A stretch of 64,000 nt of DNA from NCBI RefSeq assembly GCF_004211145.1, contig NZ_SEBS01000002.1:62001-126000 (forward strand), written 5' to 3'. The notes under the pieces are model-generated. The model saw nothing but the letters and a program-made list of their open reading frames with translations, did no database searches and was not told the DNA's origin. The stretch is from Flavobacterium sp. Lineage in GTDB: Bacteria; Bacteroidota; Bacteroidia; Flavobacteriales; Flavobacteriaceae. Shown piece by piece: positions 17,859-26,034 of this stretch. Made by a program: the position numbers and the translations under genes. Every line of letters begins with the position of its first letter. Position 1 is the first letter of the stretch.

Positions 17859-20800
17859 CTAAGAAACGATTTTCTGCATCAAGTTCAACGCGCCGCTAAC
17901 CGACTTCACATTCTCAAAAGTCAACAGCAATTTCAGGCCGTTCGGCGTTTGTTTTTCCTTCATTCTCGCAAGCTCGGGATGTTTCTGCACGAACAGCAAC
18001 ACCTTGTCGAACTGCGCACTCTGATAAAACGCCGACTCGTGATCCGATATGAAATACGCGATCATCTTGCCCTGTTTCATCACCAATTTCTCGATGCCGA
18101 GTTTCGTCGCGATCCATTTGATACGAAGGCTGTTCATTAAAGCCTGCGCCTGTTTCGGCAAAGGCCCGAATCGGTCGACGAGACGTTTCTCAAACAGGAA
18201 TAATGCTTCGTCGTCCTTGATCAAACTGAGTTCGTTGTACAGATTCAATCGCTCCGACACATTGTTGATGTATTCATCGGGGAACAATAACTCGAAGTCC
18301 GAATCGATCTGGATGTCCTTCACGTATTCCTTCTCGACATTGCCCTCGATTTCCTGGTACAGATCCTTGAACTCGTTTTCTTTGAGTTCCTCGATCGCCT
18401 CGTTCATGATTTTCTGGTACGTCTCGAACCCGATATCGTTGATGAAACCGCTTTGTTCGCCACCGAGCAAATCGCCCGCGCCGCGAATCTCCAAATCCTT
18501 CATCGCGATGTTGAAGCCGCTGCCCAGATCCGAGAACTGAGCGAGCGCGTGAATGCGTTTTCGCGCGTCCTCGGTCATCACCGAATACGGAGGCGTGATG
18601 AAATAACAAAACGCTTTCTTGTTCGATCGGCCCACGCGACCGCGCATTTGGTGCAGGTCCGAAAGCCCGAAATTATTCGCGTTGTTGATGAAGATCGTAT
18701 TCGCGTTCGGCACGTCAAGCCCGCTTTCGATGATTGTCGTCGCGACCAACACATCGAATTCCCCGTTCATGAAACCGAGCATCAGTTCCTCTAGTTTCTT
18801 GCCTTCCATTTGTCCATGTCCGACCCCGACGCGTGCATTCGGGACCAGACGCTGGATCATTCCCGCGACTTCGCGAATGTTTTCGATGCGGTTGTTGATG
18901 AAGAAAACCTGGCCGTTTCGTTGAATTTCGTATGAGATCGCGTCTCGTATCGTTTCCTCGCTGAACCCGACGATATGCGTTTCGATCGGATATCTATTGG
19001 GCGGCGGCGTATTGATCACCGACAAATCGCGCGCGGCCATCAATGAAAATTGCAGTGTTCTCGGGATCGGCGTCGCGGTCAAAGTAAGCGTGTCGATGTT
19101 CGCGCCCAAGGTCTTGAGTTTATCTTTCACGTTCACGCCGAACTTTTGTTCCTCATCGACGATAAGCAATCCCAAATTCTTGAACTGCACATTTTTGTTG
19201 ACCAACTGGTGCGTCCCGATTACGATGTCGAGTTTTCCATCGGACAATTCCTTTAGCGTCAGCGATTTTTCTTTCGCTGTTCGGAACCTGTTCAGATAGC
19301 CGACCGACACCGGCATTTCCTTGAGTCGTTCTGAAAAAGTCCTGAAATGCTGGTATGCGAGAATCGTCGTCGGAACCAAAATCGCGACTTGTTTCCCGTT
19401 ATCGACCGCTTTGAAAGCCGCGCGGATCGCCACTTCGGTCTTTCCGAAACCGACGTCGCCGCAAACCAATCGGTCCATCGGGCGTTCGCTTTCCATGTCG
19501 GCTTTCACGTCTTGGGTCGCCTTGAGCTGATCGGGCGTATCTTCGTACAGGAACGACGATTCGAGCTCGAGTTGCAGATAACTGTCGGGCCCATACTGGA
19601 AACCTTTCTCCAACCGGCGTTTCGCATACAATTGGATGAGGTTGAACGCGATATGCTTGACGCGCGCTTTGGTCTTGTTCTTGAGCGTTTTCCAAGCCGC
19701 CGACCCGAGTTTATAAATCTTGGGAGGTGCGCCGTCCTTGCCGTTGTATTTTGAAATCTTGTGAAGCGAATGGATGCTCACGTATACGATGTCGTTGTCG
19801 GCGTACACCAATTTTATCGCTTCCTGCGTCTTGCCTTCGACCTGGATCTTCTGCAGTCCGCCGAACTTGCCGATGCCGTGATCGATGTGCGTCACGTAAT
19901 CCCCGACCGACAACGTATTGAGTTCCTTCAGCGTCAGCGTCTGCTTCTTCGAATACCCGTTCTTAATGCTGAACTTGTGGTAACGCTCGAAAATTTGGTG
20001 GTCGGTATAACACGCGACCTGCAATTCGTCGTCGATGAAACCCTGAAAAAGCGGCATCGTGATCGTTTCGTATTGCTTGCGCACGTCTTCGTGGCTTTCC
20101 TCGTCCATCGACTCGAAAATGTCATGGAAACGCTTGGCTTGCGTGTCGTTCGAACAGAATAGGTAATTTCGAATGCCGTTCGATCTATTCTCGCCCAAAT
20201 TGTTGAGCAACAGATCGAACTGCTTGTTGAAAGCGGGTTGCGCCTGTGTATGGAATTCGAATTTTTGCTTGACGTCGAACACGGGAATCGATGTGAATTC
20301 GAGTAACGAAAACAATTCCGCCTTGTGCAGGAACGCTTTCTTGTTCACGAACAATTGCTCGGGTTCGATATGTTTTACGGTCGACTCAAGCGCGTTGAAA
20401 ACCTCGCTTGCCTTGTCGTACAACTTGTCGAGTTTGGTCAGCACCATTTCCGTATCCTGGACGAGCAGCACCGTTTTTTCGTTTATGTAATCCAGGAAAC
20501 TCTCGCGGTTCTCGGCGAAGAATTTGTTTTCGACGTTCGGGATGATCGTGATTTTCTTTTTCTTCTCGATCGACAGTTGCGTCTCGACATCGAAGCTTCG
20601 GATCGAATCGACCTCATTGCCGAAGAATTCGATTCGGTATGGATTGTCGTTCGAAAACGAGAACACGTCTATGATTCCGCCTCGCACTGAAAATTCTCCG
20701 GGTTCAGTGATGAAATCCACGCGTCGGAACTCGTATTCGTGCAAGACTTCGTTTATGAAATCGATCGAAATCTTATCACCGACCGAAACCTTGAGCGTGT

Positions 20801-21221
20801 TTTTGTCAAGCTGGGCACGCGTCACGACTTTTTCCGACAACGCTTCAGGATACGTCACGATCAATGCCGGACGTTTCCTCGAATTGAGTCGGTTTAACAC
20901 TTCGGCGCGTAAAAGCACGTTGGCATTGTCGGTGTCTTCGATTTGATATGGCCTGCGATACGATCCGGGATAGAAAAGCACGTCTTCCTCGCCGACCAAT
21001 TGTTCGAGGTCGTTGAGGTAATAGGCCGCTTCTTCCTTGTCACTCAAAACCAACAGAAAAGGCAGTTCGCTTTGCTTGAAAAGTGAGCGTACGACGAACG
21101 AAAGCGACGAACCGAACAGCCCGCGCAATTGTATTTTCTCGCCTTTTTGCTGCACGCTTTGCGCGATGCGGATCAATTTTGGCGACGAATCGTATTTATG
21201 TAAAAGTGCCGATATACTCAA
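17859..21221 (-). CDS. mfd: Transcription-repair coupling factor Mfd
   Basis: ATP-dependent translocase that removes stalled RNA polymerase and recruits UvrA. 1120 residues. The UvrB-like N-terminal domains cover about 1-400. The RNA-polymerase interaction domain starts near 440 (VGDYVTHIDHGIG). The RecG-like motor has Walker A GDVGFGKTE near 587 and a DEEQ box near 690, then TLTATPIPRTLQ, and MRGRVGRSNKKAFCY as motif VI. The TRCF C-terminal domain follows. The start is TTG at 21221: no ATG exists in frame before the conserved region and the upstream lipoprotein stops one base earlier, so the two are co-transcribed. Confidence 0.95.
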   Translation of the reverse strand: MSISALLHKYDSSPKLIRIAQSVQQKGEKIQLRGLFGSSLSFVVRSLFKQSELPFLLVLSDKEEAAYYLNDLEQLVGEEDVLFYPGSYRRPYQIEDTDNANVLLRAEVLNRLNSRKRPALIVTYPEALSEKVVTRAQLDKNTLKVSVGDKISIDFINEVLHEYEFRRVDFITEPGEFSVRGGIIDVFSFSNDNPYRIEFFGNEVDSIRSFDVETQLSIEKKKKITIIPNVENKFFAENRESFLDYINEKTVLLVQDTEMVLTKLDKLYDKASEVFNALESTVKHIEPEQLFVNKKAFLHKAELFSLLEFTSIPVFDVKQKFEFHTQAQPAFNKQFDLLLNNLGENRSNGIRNYLFCSNDTQAKRFHDIFESMDEESHEDVRKQYETITMPLFQGFIDDELQVACYTDHQIFERYHKFSIKNGYSKKQTLTLKELNTLSVGDYVTHIDHGIGKFGGLQKIQVEGKTQEAIKLVYADNDIVYVSIHSLHKISKYNGKDGAPPKIYKLGSAAWKTLKNKTKARVKHIAFNLIQLYAKRRLEKGFQYGPDSYLQLELESSFLYEDTPDQLKATQDVKADMESERPMDRLVCGDVGFGKTEVAIRAAFKAVDNGKQVAILVPTTILAYQHFRTFSERLKEMPVSVGYLNRFRTAKEKSLTLKELSDGKLDIVIGTHQLVNKNVQFKNLGLLIVDEEQKFGVNVKDKLKTLGANIDTLTLTATPIPRTLQFSLMAARDLSVINTPPPNRYPIETHIVGFSEETIRDAISYEIQRNGQVFFINNRIENIREVAGMIQRLVPNARVGVGHGQMEGKKLEELMLGFMNGEFDVLVATTIIESGLDVPNANTIFINNANNFGLSDLHQMRGRVGRSNKKAFCYFITPPYSVMTEDARKRIHALAQFSDLGSGFNIAMKDLEIRGAGDLLGGEQSGFINDIGFETYQKIMNEAIEELKENEFKDLYQEIEGNVEKEYVKDIQIDSDFELLFPDEYINNVSERLNLYNELSLIKDDEALFLFEKRLVDRFGPLPKQAQALMNSLRIKWIATKLGIEKLVMKQGKMIAYFISDHESAFYQSAQFDKVLLFVQKHPELARMKEKQTPNGLKLLLTFENVKSVSGALNLMQKIVS

Positions 21222-21222
21222 T

Positions 21223-21879
21223 TTACGGTAACTTGTGTTCTCTAGAAAGTAGTCCGCCGTTGCGTCTTGGAACTTCGCGTGGCGGCATCATTGGTTTGTT
21301 TTCAGCCGATGGATTCGTCGGGACGGCGCGCGATGTGTCGAGCATCCTGATCATGTCGGCCTCGCCTTGTTCTTTCGGGATCGCCGATTTGCGCACGATT
21401 TCGCCGAGCTGGTTTTGAAAACCCTGCATTTCCAAGTTGATGTCGGTCACTAAAGTGTTTACTTTTTCAGCGGGAATATCGTCGAGGTTGATGTACAGAT
21501 TCAGCGAATTGATTTTCGTCGTAAGCACCGCGATGCGCGCTTTGACCTCAGGCTTGTTGTATTGGAACGGGATGCGTTTGGGCAAGTCGGCGACGCGCTG
21601 CGACAGGATTTTCGCCTTTTTTTGGAACGCGCTGATGCTGCTTTGCGGTTTCTGCGACATCTCGTGCAACAGGTTGCGCCAATCGGCCCAATTCTTCACC
21701 AAATCCTGGGACGTCGCGTTGGTAGGCGCAGTGTTGAATTTCCAATGGCTGTTGATGCTCTCGAAAACCTTCTCTTTCTTTTTGGCGTCTTTGGCTTGTG
21801 CGATCGCGCGACCCTTTTCGTCGGTACACGAAATCAGCACGATAGCCGCGAAAAATAAAGTCAAAAGGCGTGTGGTCAT
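21223..21879 (-). CDS. Lipoprotein of unknown function upstream of mfd
   Basis: A 218-residue protein with a lipobox (VLISCTDE, Cys at about residue 18). The mature part is largely helical and basic, with Gln/Lys-rich segments and a Pro/Arg-rich C-terminus (MMPPREVPRRNGG). No domain recognised. Its stop lies one base before the TTG of mfd, giving an operon-like layout, although a cell-envelope lipoprotein has no obvious link to repair. A TACATTTG promoter box sits 20 nt upstream. Confidence 0.78.
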   Translation of the reverse strand: MTTRLLTLFFAAIVLISCTDEKGRAIAQAKDAKKKEKVFESINSHWKFNTAPTNATSQDLVKNWADWRNLLHEMSQKPQSSISAFQKKAKILSQRVADLPKRIPFQYNKPEVKARIAVLTTKINSLNLYINLDDIPAEKVNTLVTDINLEMQGFQNQLGEIVRKSAIPKEQGEADMIRMLDTSRAVPTNPSAENKPMMPPREVPRRNGGLLSREHKLP

Positions 21880-21899
21880 CTAAGCGAAATTAAGGAGTA

Positions 21900-21907
21900 C
21901 AAATGTA
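21900..21907 (-). promoter_or_regulatory. -7 promoter box TACATTTG for the lipoprotein-mfd operon
   Basis: Exact TAnnTTTG match on the minus strand, 20 nt before the lipoprotein ATG. It pairs with a divergent box at 21980. Confidence 0.6.
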
Positions 21908-21979
21908 AACTTCGCGCGCGAATTTGTCGCAATCCATTAGGAATTATTAACGAATCGATAACCGAAAGCGATTCAAATG

Positions 21980-21987
21980 TATATTTG
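21980..21987 (+). promoter_or_regulatory. -7 promoter box TATATTTG of the threonine dehydrogenase gene
   Basis: Exact TAnnTTTG match 20 nt before the ATG at 22008; divergent from the promoter at 21900. Confidence 0.6.
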
Positions 21988-22007
21988 TGCAATAAACAAC
22001 ACCAACT

Positions 22008-22958
22008 ATGCCTAAAATTCTAATAATCGGAGCCTGCGGACAAATCGGGACCGAGCTTACGCACAAACTTCGCGAGATGTTCGGCGTTGAAAACGTGGTC
22101 GCGTCCGACATCCGTAAACTCAACAACGACGTCGTCAACAACGGAATTTTCGAAGTCCTGAACGCGCTTGACTTCAACCAGATCCAGCACATCGTCGAGG
22201 AATATGAAATCGAGGAAGTCTATCTCATGGCGGCTTTATTGTCGGCGACCGCTGAAAAAAACCCGGCGTTCGCGTGGGATCTGAACATGAATTCGCTGTT
22301 CCACGTGTTGAATCTCGCGAAGGCAAAAAAAATCAAAAAAATATTCTGGCCGTCGAGCATCGCCGTTTTCGGACCGACAACCCCAAAGAACAACACGCCT
22401 CAATATACCGTGATGGAACCTTCGACCGTGTACGGGATTTCAAAACAATGCGGCGAACGCTGGTGCGAATATTACCACAACATTTACGGCGTCGATGTGC
22501 GCAGTATCCGATATCCGGGACTGATTTCGTGGTCGACTCCTCCGGGCGGCGGCACGACCGATTACGCCGTCGACATTTACCACAAAGCCTTGCAGGACGG
22601 CAACTATGAGTGTTTTTTGAAAGAAGACACGCGAATGCCGATGATGTACATGGACGACGCCATCCGCGCGACGATCGACATCATGCAGGCGCCTCAGGAA
22701 AACATAAAGATCCATTCGTCGTACAACCTGAGCGCGATGGATTTTACCCCGATTGAAATCGCCGACGAGATCAAGAAACACATTCCCGATTTCGAAATCA
22801 CCTACAAACCTGATTTCCGACAAAAGATCGCCGACAGTTGGCCTGCGAGCATTGACGATTCATCGGCTCGCGAAGATTGGGGCTGGAAGCATGAAATCGG
22901 GCTTGAGAATATGACCGAGGACATGTTCGAACACTTGAAGGACGAGTATAAAAAGTAA
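22008..22958 (+). CDS. tdh: L-threonine 3-dehydrogenase, SDR type
   Basis: NAD-dependent oxidation of L-threonine to 2-amino-3-ketobutyrate, the first step to glycine and acetyl-CoA. 316 residues of the extended-SDR (UDP-galactose 4-epimerase-like) type, not the zinc MDR type of E. coli. The NAD loop GACGQIG is at residues 8-14, the FWPSSIAVFGP strand near 115, and the catalytic pair Y142/K146 is in YGISK. The motifs YPGLISW and PPGGGTTDYA are typical of this subfamily. The assignment rests on these motifs; related nucleotide-sugar epimerases are the alternative. A structured repeat follows the stop. Confidence 0.9.
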   Translation: MPKILIIGACGQIGTELTHKLREMFGVENVVASDIRKLNNDVVNNGIFEVLNALDFNQIQHIVEEYEIEEVYLMAALLSATAEKNPAFAWDLNMNSLFHVLNLAKAKKIKKIFWPSSIAVFGPTTPKNNTPQYTVMEPSTVYGISKQCGERWCEYYHNIYGVDVRSIRYPGLISWSTPPGGGTTDYAVDIYHKALQDGNYECFLKEDTRMPMMYMDDAIRATIDIMQAPQENIKIHSSYNLSAMDFTPIEIADEIKKHIPDFEITYKPDFRQKIADSWPASIDDSSAREDWGWKHEIGLENMTEDMFEHLKDEYKK

Positions 22959-22963
22959 TTTTT

Positions 22964-23101
22964 GGGCGTGCCGGCGTCGTGGACTTATGGGTTGAGAAAA
23001 CTTTTTTTCGCGACGCCGTCGGGCTGCCCGCTCCAATCTTTATCATACTGTTCGACAAGCTCACAGTACAATAAAGGATTTTCGCTCGCATCCCTCACGC
23101 G
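22964..23101 (+). repeat. Structured intergenic repeat element, copy 3
   Basis: Starts 6 nt after the tdh stop. Outer arms GCGTG / CACGC pair, a first inner stem pairs GGCGTCG with CGACGCC, and the core GGGCTGCCCGCTCCAATCTT leads into a hairpin closed by CTTTAT / ATAAAG, then GGATTTTCGCTCGCATCCC. This is the clearest example of the fold shared with 2794, 13261 and 30551. It sits in the 3' untranslated region of tdh. Function unknown. Confidence 0.72.
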
Positions 23102-23162
23102 AACTTGGTTCCAAATCGCGCGTCGGTTAAAAATCGCGTATATCCATCAACAAGAATCGTGG

Positions 23163-23654
23163 CTACTTTTTGCGTTTCCTAAGTTCTTCGGTGTACGCGT
23201 CTTCGATTTTGGCTTTGATGGCGATCGCGTCATCGACCTTGTCATTCGGGACTGTCATTGAAAGCACGTAATGCACGATTTTCCATTGTCCGTTTTTCTC
23301 TTTTCGCAACACGCCTGAGCCTCGGCAGATCTTCATGTGCGTGTCGAGCAATTCGTCGAACCAGGCGATCGTTGCGTCGGGGCTGAAATAAATATTGCGT
23401 TCGAGCGCTTTGAAATTCCAGGCTTTTCCTTTGTCGAAATAGGGTTTTGAGAACGCTTTGAACGCATCGAGATGCCAGTTTTCGGTCGCGTCGGTGCCGA
23501 TGTAGATCGCGTCGTCGCTCATTGCGCCGAAATAGTTTTTGAAGTTTGCCTCGGCTGCAGCTTTGTGCCAATCGTCGAGTATTTTGTTTATTTCGGGTTT
23601 TTGGGCTGATGCGGAGATGAACGCGAGCAGTAGGAAAAAGTAGAGGTTTTTCAT
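23163..23654 (-). CDS. Exported SnoaL/NTF2-like (DUF4440-type) protein
   Basis: A 163-residue protein with a signal peptide (1-17, ending ASAQ). The mature part fits the NTF2-like cone fold: a first helix with LDDWHKAAAEANFKNYF, then MSDDAIYIGTDATE, a middle helix FKAFSKPYF, and the strands IAWFDELLDTH and GSGVLRKEKNGQWKIVHY. Proteins of this type are ligand-binding or isomerase-like; no catalytic function can be assigned. It ends in a Lys/Arg-rich tail. Monocistronic by layout. Confidence 0.85.
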   Translation of the reverse strand: MKNLYFFLLLAFISASAQKPEINKILDDWHKAAAEANFKNYFGAMSDDAIYIGTDATENWHLDAFKAFSKPYFDKGKAWNFKALERNIYFSPDATIAWFDELLDTHMKICRGSGVLRKEKNGQWKIVHYVLSMTVPNDKVDDAIAIKAKIEDAYTEELRKRKK

Positions 23655-23720
23655 CGGATTAAATTTCGTGAAAGTTACTCAAAATAAGATTTCGGTTTTT
23701 CAACAATGACTATTTGATTT

Positions 23721-23821
23721 GAACAATTAAGGTAGTTAAGAGCAGTTAAGATTTTGTCGTGGGAGAGGCAAATCTTGGTTCGGTGCTCAGCCTTAACTAC
23801 TCTTAACTATCTTAATTGTTC
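23721..23821. repeat. ATTAAG-type inverted repeat cluster, copy 2
   Basis: GAACAATTAAGGTAGTTAAG plus AGCAGTTAAG on the left is mirrored after about 40 bp by CCTTAACTACTCTTAACTAT and CTTAATTGTTC on the right. Arms of roughly 30 bp can form a long hairpin between two minus-strand genes. Confidence 0.75.
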
Positions 23822-23829
23822 GAAAAAAC

Positions 23830-23862
23830 AAAAAAACTCCCGCCGAGATCGCAGCGAGAGTT
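23830..23862 (-). terminator. Terminator of the ammonium transporter gene
   Basis: On the minus strand the stem AACTCTCGC / GCGGGAGTT (one mismatch) is followed by a run of T, about 90 nt past the transporter stop. Confidence 0.65.
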
Positions 23863-23952
23863 CACAGTTGAGTTGAAATATAGAAAATATCGAACTATAA
23901 GTTTAGCGCATTTCTTAATGGACTTGATAGTTCAAAAAAACTACCTGTTGAA

Positions 23953-25347
23953 TCAAGGAACCAAATTCAAAATCCCCAAAGGCTGTTCGGGTTTCGACGG
24001 ATCGATCGTCTCATCGTGCTGCGACAAATCCAATCCCAAATGCTCCGAATCCTCGGAAACGCGCAATGGAATAAAGTAGTTCGTTACCTTAAACAAAATC
24101 CAAGAGCCGACGAACGTGAATACCGAAACCAATACCAAAGCCATCATGTGATGCGCGAAAACATTCCATCCGCCGTGCATCAAACTCGCGTTCTCACCCT
24201 GGGCGAAAATCGCGGTCAGGATCATTCCCATGATACCGCCGACGCCGTGACACGCGAAAACGTCAAGCGTATCGTCGATTTTCTGCATCGCCTTCGACGT
24301 CAAAACCAAGTTGGAAATAATCGCCGTTATGAATCCGAAGAAAATACTTTGCGGAACCGTCACGTAACCCGCGGCAGGCGTGATGGCGACCAATCCCACG
24401 ACAGCTCCGACGCACGCGCCCAAAGCTGAGACCTTGCGTCCGTTAAGCCTTTCGAAGAAAATCCAAGTCAACATCGCGGCGGCTGAAGCGGTCGTCGTCG
24501 TCGCGAATGCCATCGCGGCCGTTCCGTTTGCAGCCAATGCCGAACCCGCGTTGAATCCGAACCATCCAAACCATAACATTCCCGTACCTAAAAGCACGAA
24601 TGGAATATTCGTCGGGATATGTCGGCTGTTGCGGCGTTTGCCCAAGACCAAAGCGCCTGCGAGTGCCGCGAATCCTGCGCTCATGTGAACGACGGTTCCG
24701 CCCGCGAAATCCTTGACGCCGAAGTAGGTCGCCAAAATTCCCGTCGGATGCCAAACCGAGTGGCAAAGCGGCGTATAAATGAATATCGTGAACAAGCAAA
24801 TGAACAGCATGAACGAGATGAAGCGCACGCGCTCGGCGAACGAACCCGTGATGATGGCCGGCGTGATTACGGCAAATTTCATCTGGAACAATGCGAAAAG
24901 CATGAATGGTACTGAAGACGCCATTATTTTGTGTGGCAGACTTCCTACGTTGTCCATGAATGCGAACGTCGTCGGATCGCCCAAGAAGCTGTAGAATTTC
25001 CCGCCGATGTAAATGCCCATTGGTTCACCGAAAGCCAGACTGAATCCGACCACGACCCAAAGCAATGTCACGACGCCAAGGCAAATGAAACTCTGCAACA
25101 TCGTTGAAATCACGTTCTTCTTACCGACCATTCCGCCGTAAAAAAACGAAAGTCCGGGCGTCATGAACAACACCATGCTCGATGCGGCAAGCAGCCACGC
25201 GACATCGGCACCCACGATTTGTTCCGAAGTCCCGAACTGCGAAAGCGTGTCGGCATCCGGAATCGATTCGGGCCAAAATAAACCCGCAACGGCCACAATC
25301 GAAATAATCGCAAACGAAATGATCCAGCGCTTCTCTAACTTTTTCAT
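23953..25347 (-). CDS. amt: Ammonium transporter (Amt/MEP/Rh family)
   Basis: Inner-membrane ammonium channel/transporter of 464 residues with about eleven or twelve hydrophobic helices. Family motifs: FFYGGMVGKKNV near residue 70, the FAGGTVVHMSAG helix carrying the first pore His near 215, and DVFACHGVGGIMG carrying the second near 365. The extra N-terminal hydrophobic segment may be a signal or helix. No GlnK gene lies beside it in this window. The long upstream gap (687 bp) holds repeats but no recognised NtrC-type site. Confidence 0.95.
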   Translation of the reverse strand: MKKLEKRWIISFAIISIVAVAGLFWPESIPDADTLSQFGTSEQIVGADVAWLLAASSMVLFMTPGLSFFYGGMVGKKNVISTMLQSFICLGVVTLLWVVVGFSLAFGEPMGIYIGGKFYSFLGDPTTFAFMDNVGSLPHKIMASSVPFMLFALFQMKFAVITPAIITGSFAERVRFISFMLFICLFTIFIYTPLCHSVWHPTGILATYFGVKDFAGGTVVHMSAGFAALAGALVLGKRRNSRHIPTNIPFVLLGTGMLWFGWFGFNAGSALAANGTAAMAFATTTTASAAAMLTWIFFERLNGRKVSALGACVGAVVGLVAITPAAGYVTVPQSIFFGFITAIISNLVLTSKAMQKIDDTLDVFACHGVGGIMGMILTAIFAQGENASLMHGGWNVFAHHMMALVLVSVFTFVGSWILFKVTNYFIPLRVSEDSEHLGLDLSQHDETIDPSKPEQPLGILNLVP

Positions 25348-25620
25348 TTTATAGTATTTTAAAATTAACCTGTAATTTGGACGGGGGTAAAATTAGGAAA
25401 AATACTTATATGGGATTTTAAACCCTAAAAAATTTGTGGGTAAAACGATGAAATGTGATTTTTTGTCTGTGAAAGGGAAATGTGGAGATTTGATTTTCAA
25501 ACTTTCACTTCTTAATTATGTTTTTGACTTTAGCTTTCGTCCGCTTGAAATCTTGGCGAAATACAGCCCTGGGCGAAATCCGAGATAAGGCGGTACCTTG
25601 GAAACGAGGACATTGTTTTT

Positions 25621-25700
25621 TGACAATTAAGATAGTTGAGGCTTTGCGCTGCGAAACGAGCGTTGATTTTTAAACCATTAAGAGCATTAAGAGCATTAAG
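25621..25700. repeat. ATTAAG-type repeat cluster, copy 3 (no clear mirrored arm)
   Basis: GACAATTAAGATAGTTGAGG is followed 40 bp later by AACCATTAAGAGCATTAAG and another GAGCATTAAG, a 9-bp direct repeat. It lies in the 687-bp gap upstream of amt, together with TTTGTCAC motifs and a terminator; I see no gene there. Confidence 0.55.
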
Positions 25701-25718
25701 TTTTGCGAAGTTTGGTTT

Positions 25719-25791
25719 GTGACAAAAGTTTTGAAAAGAAATATTTGTCACCGATTCTGTGACAACTTTTTTTTAAAATAAAATTTGTCAC
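25719..25791. repeat. Four TTTGTCAC motifs in alternating orientation
   Basis: GTGACAAA (25719), TTTGTCAC (25744), TGTGACAA (25759) and TTTGTCAC (25784) alternate in orientation within 73 bp. A further TTTGTCAC lies at 29685, on the other side of the helicase/NUDIX module. This could be an operator cluster or module boundary repeats. Confidence 0.5.
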
Positions 25792-25882
25792 AAGTTTTGT
25801 TGGGAAGTTTTTTCGGTGAAAAATCCAAACAGCATTTTCATGCTGATGAAATAGCAGCGGTTGATTTTGAGGGTCGTTTGTG

Positions 25883-25912
25883 GGAATAAAAAAAATCCTC
25901 GTGATGAGGATT
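25883..25912 (-). terminator. Terminator of the NUDIX-helicase operon
   Basis: On the minus strand the stem AATCCTC / GAGGATT is followed by a long T-run, about 125 nt beyond the helicase stop. Confidence 0.75.
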
Positions 25913-26034
25913 ATTTGGATTTGTAGAGGTTTTTGTAGAGGGTGGCTTTTCGCGTTCTGATTGTAGGAGGCGTTCGTAGAGGGATCGAATTCGATTTCAA
26001 AAATATAATATTATCTTGAAGGCGGGATTAAATC

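Noticed and set aside
25530..25751. 73-codon minus-strand frame in the gap upstream of amt
   Set aside because: Runs through the ATTAAG repeat cluster (LNALNALNG repeats) and has no homology-like pattern.
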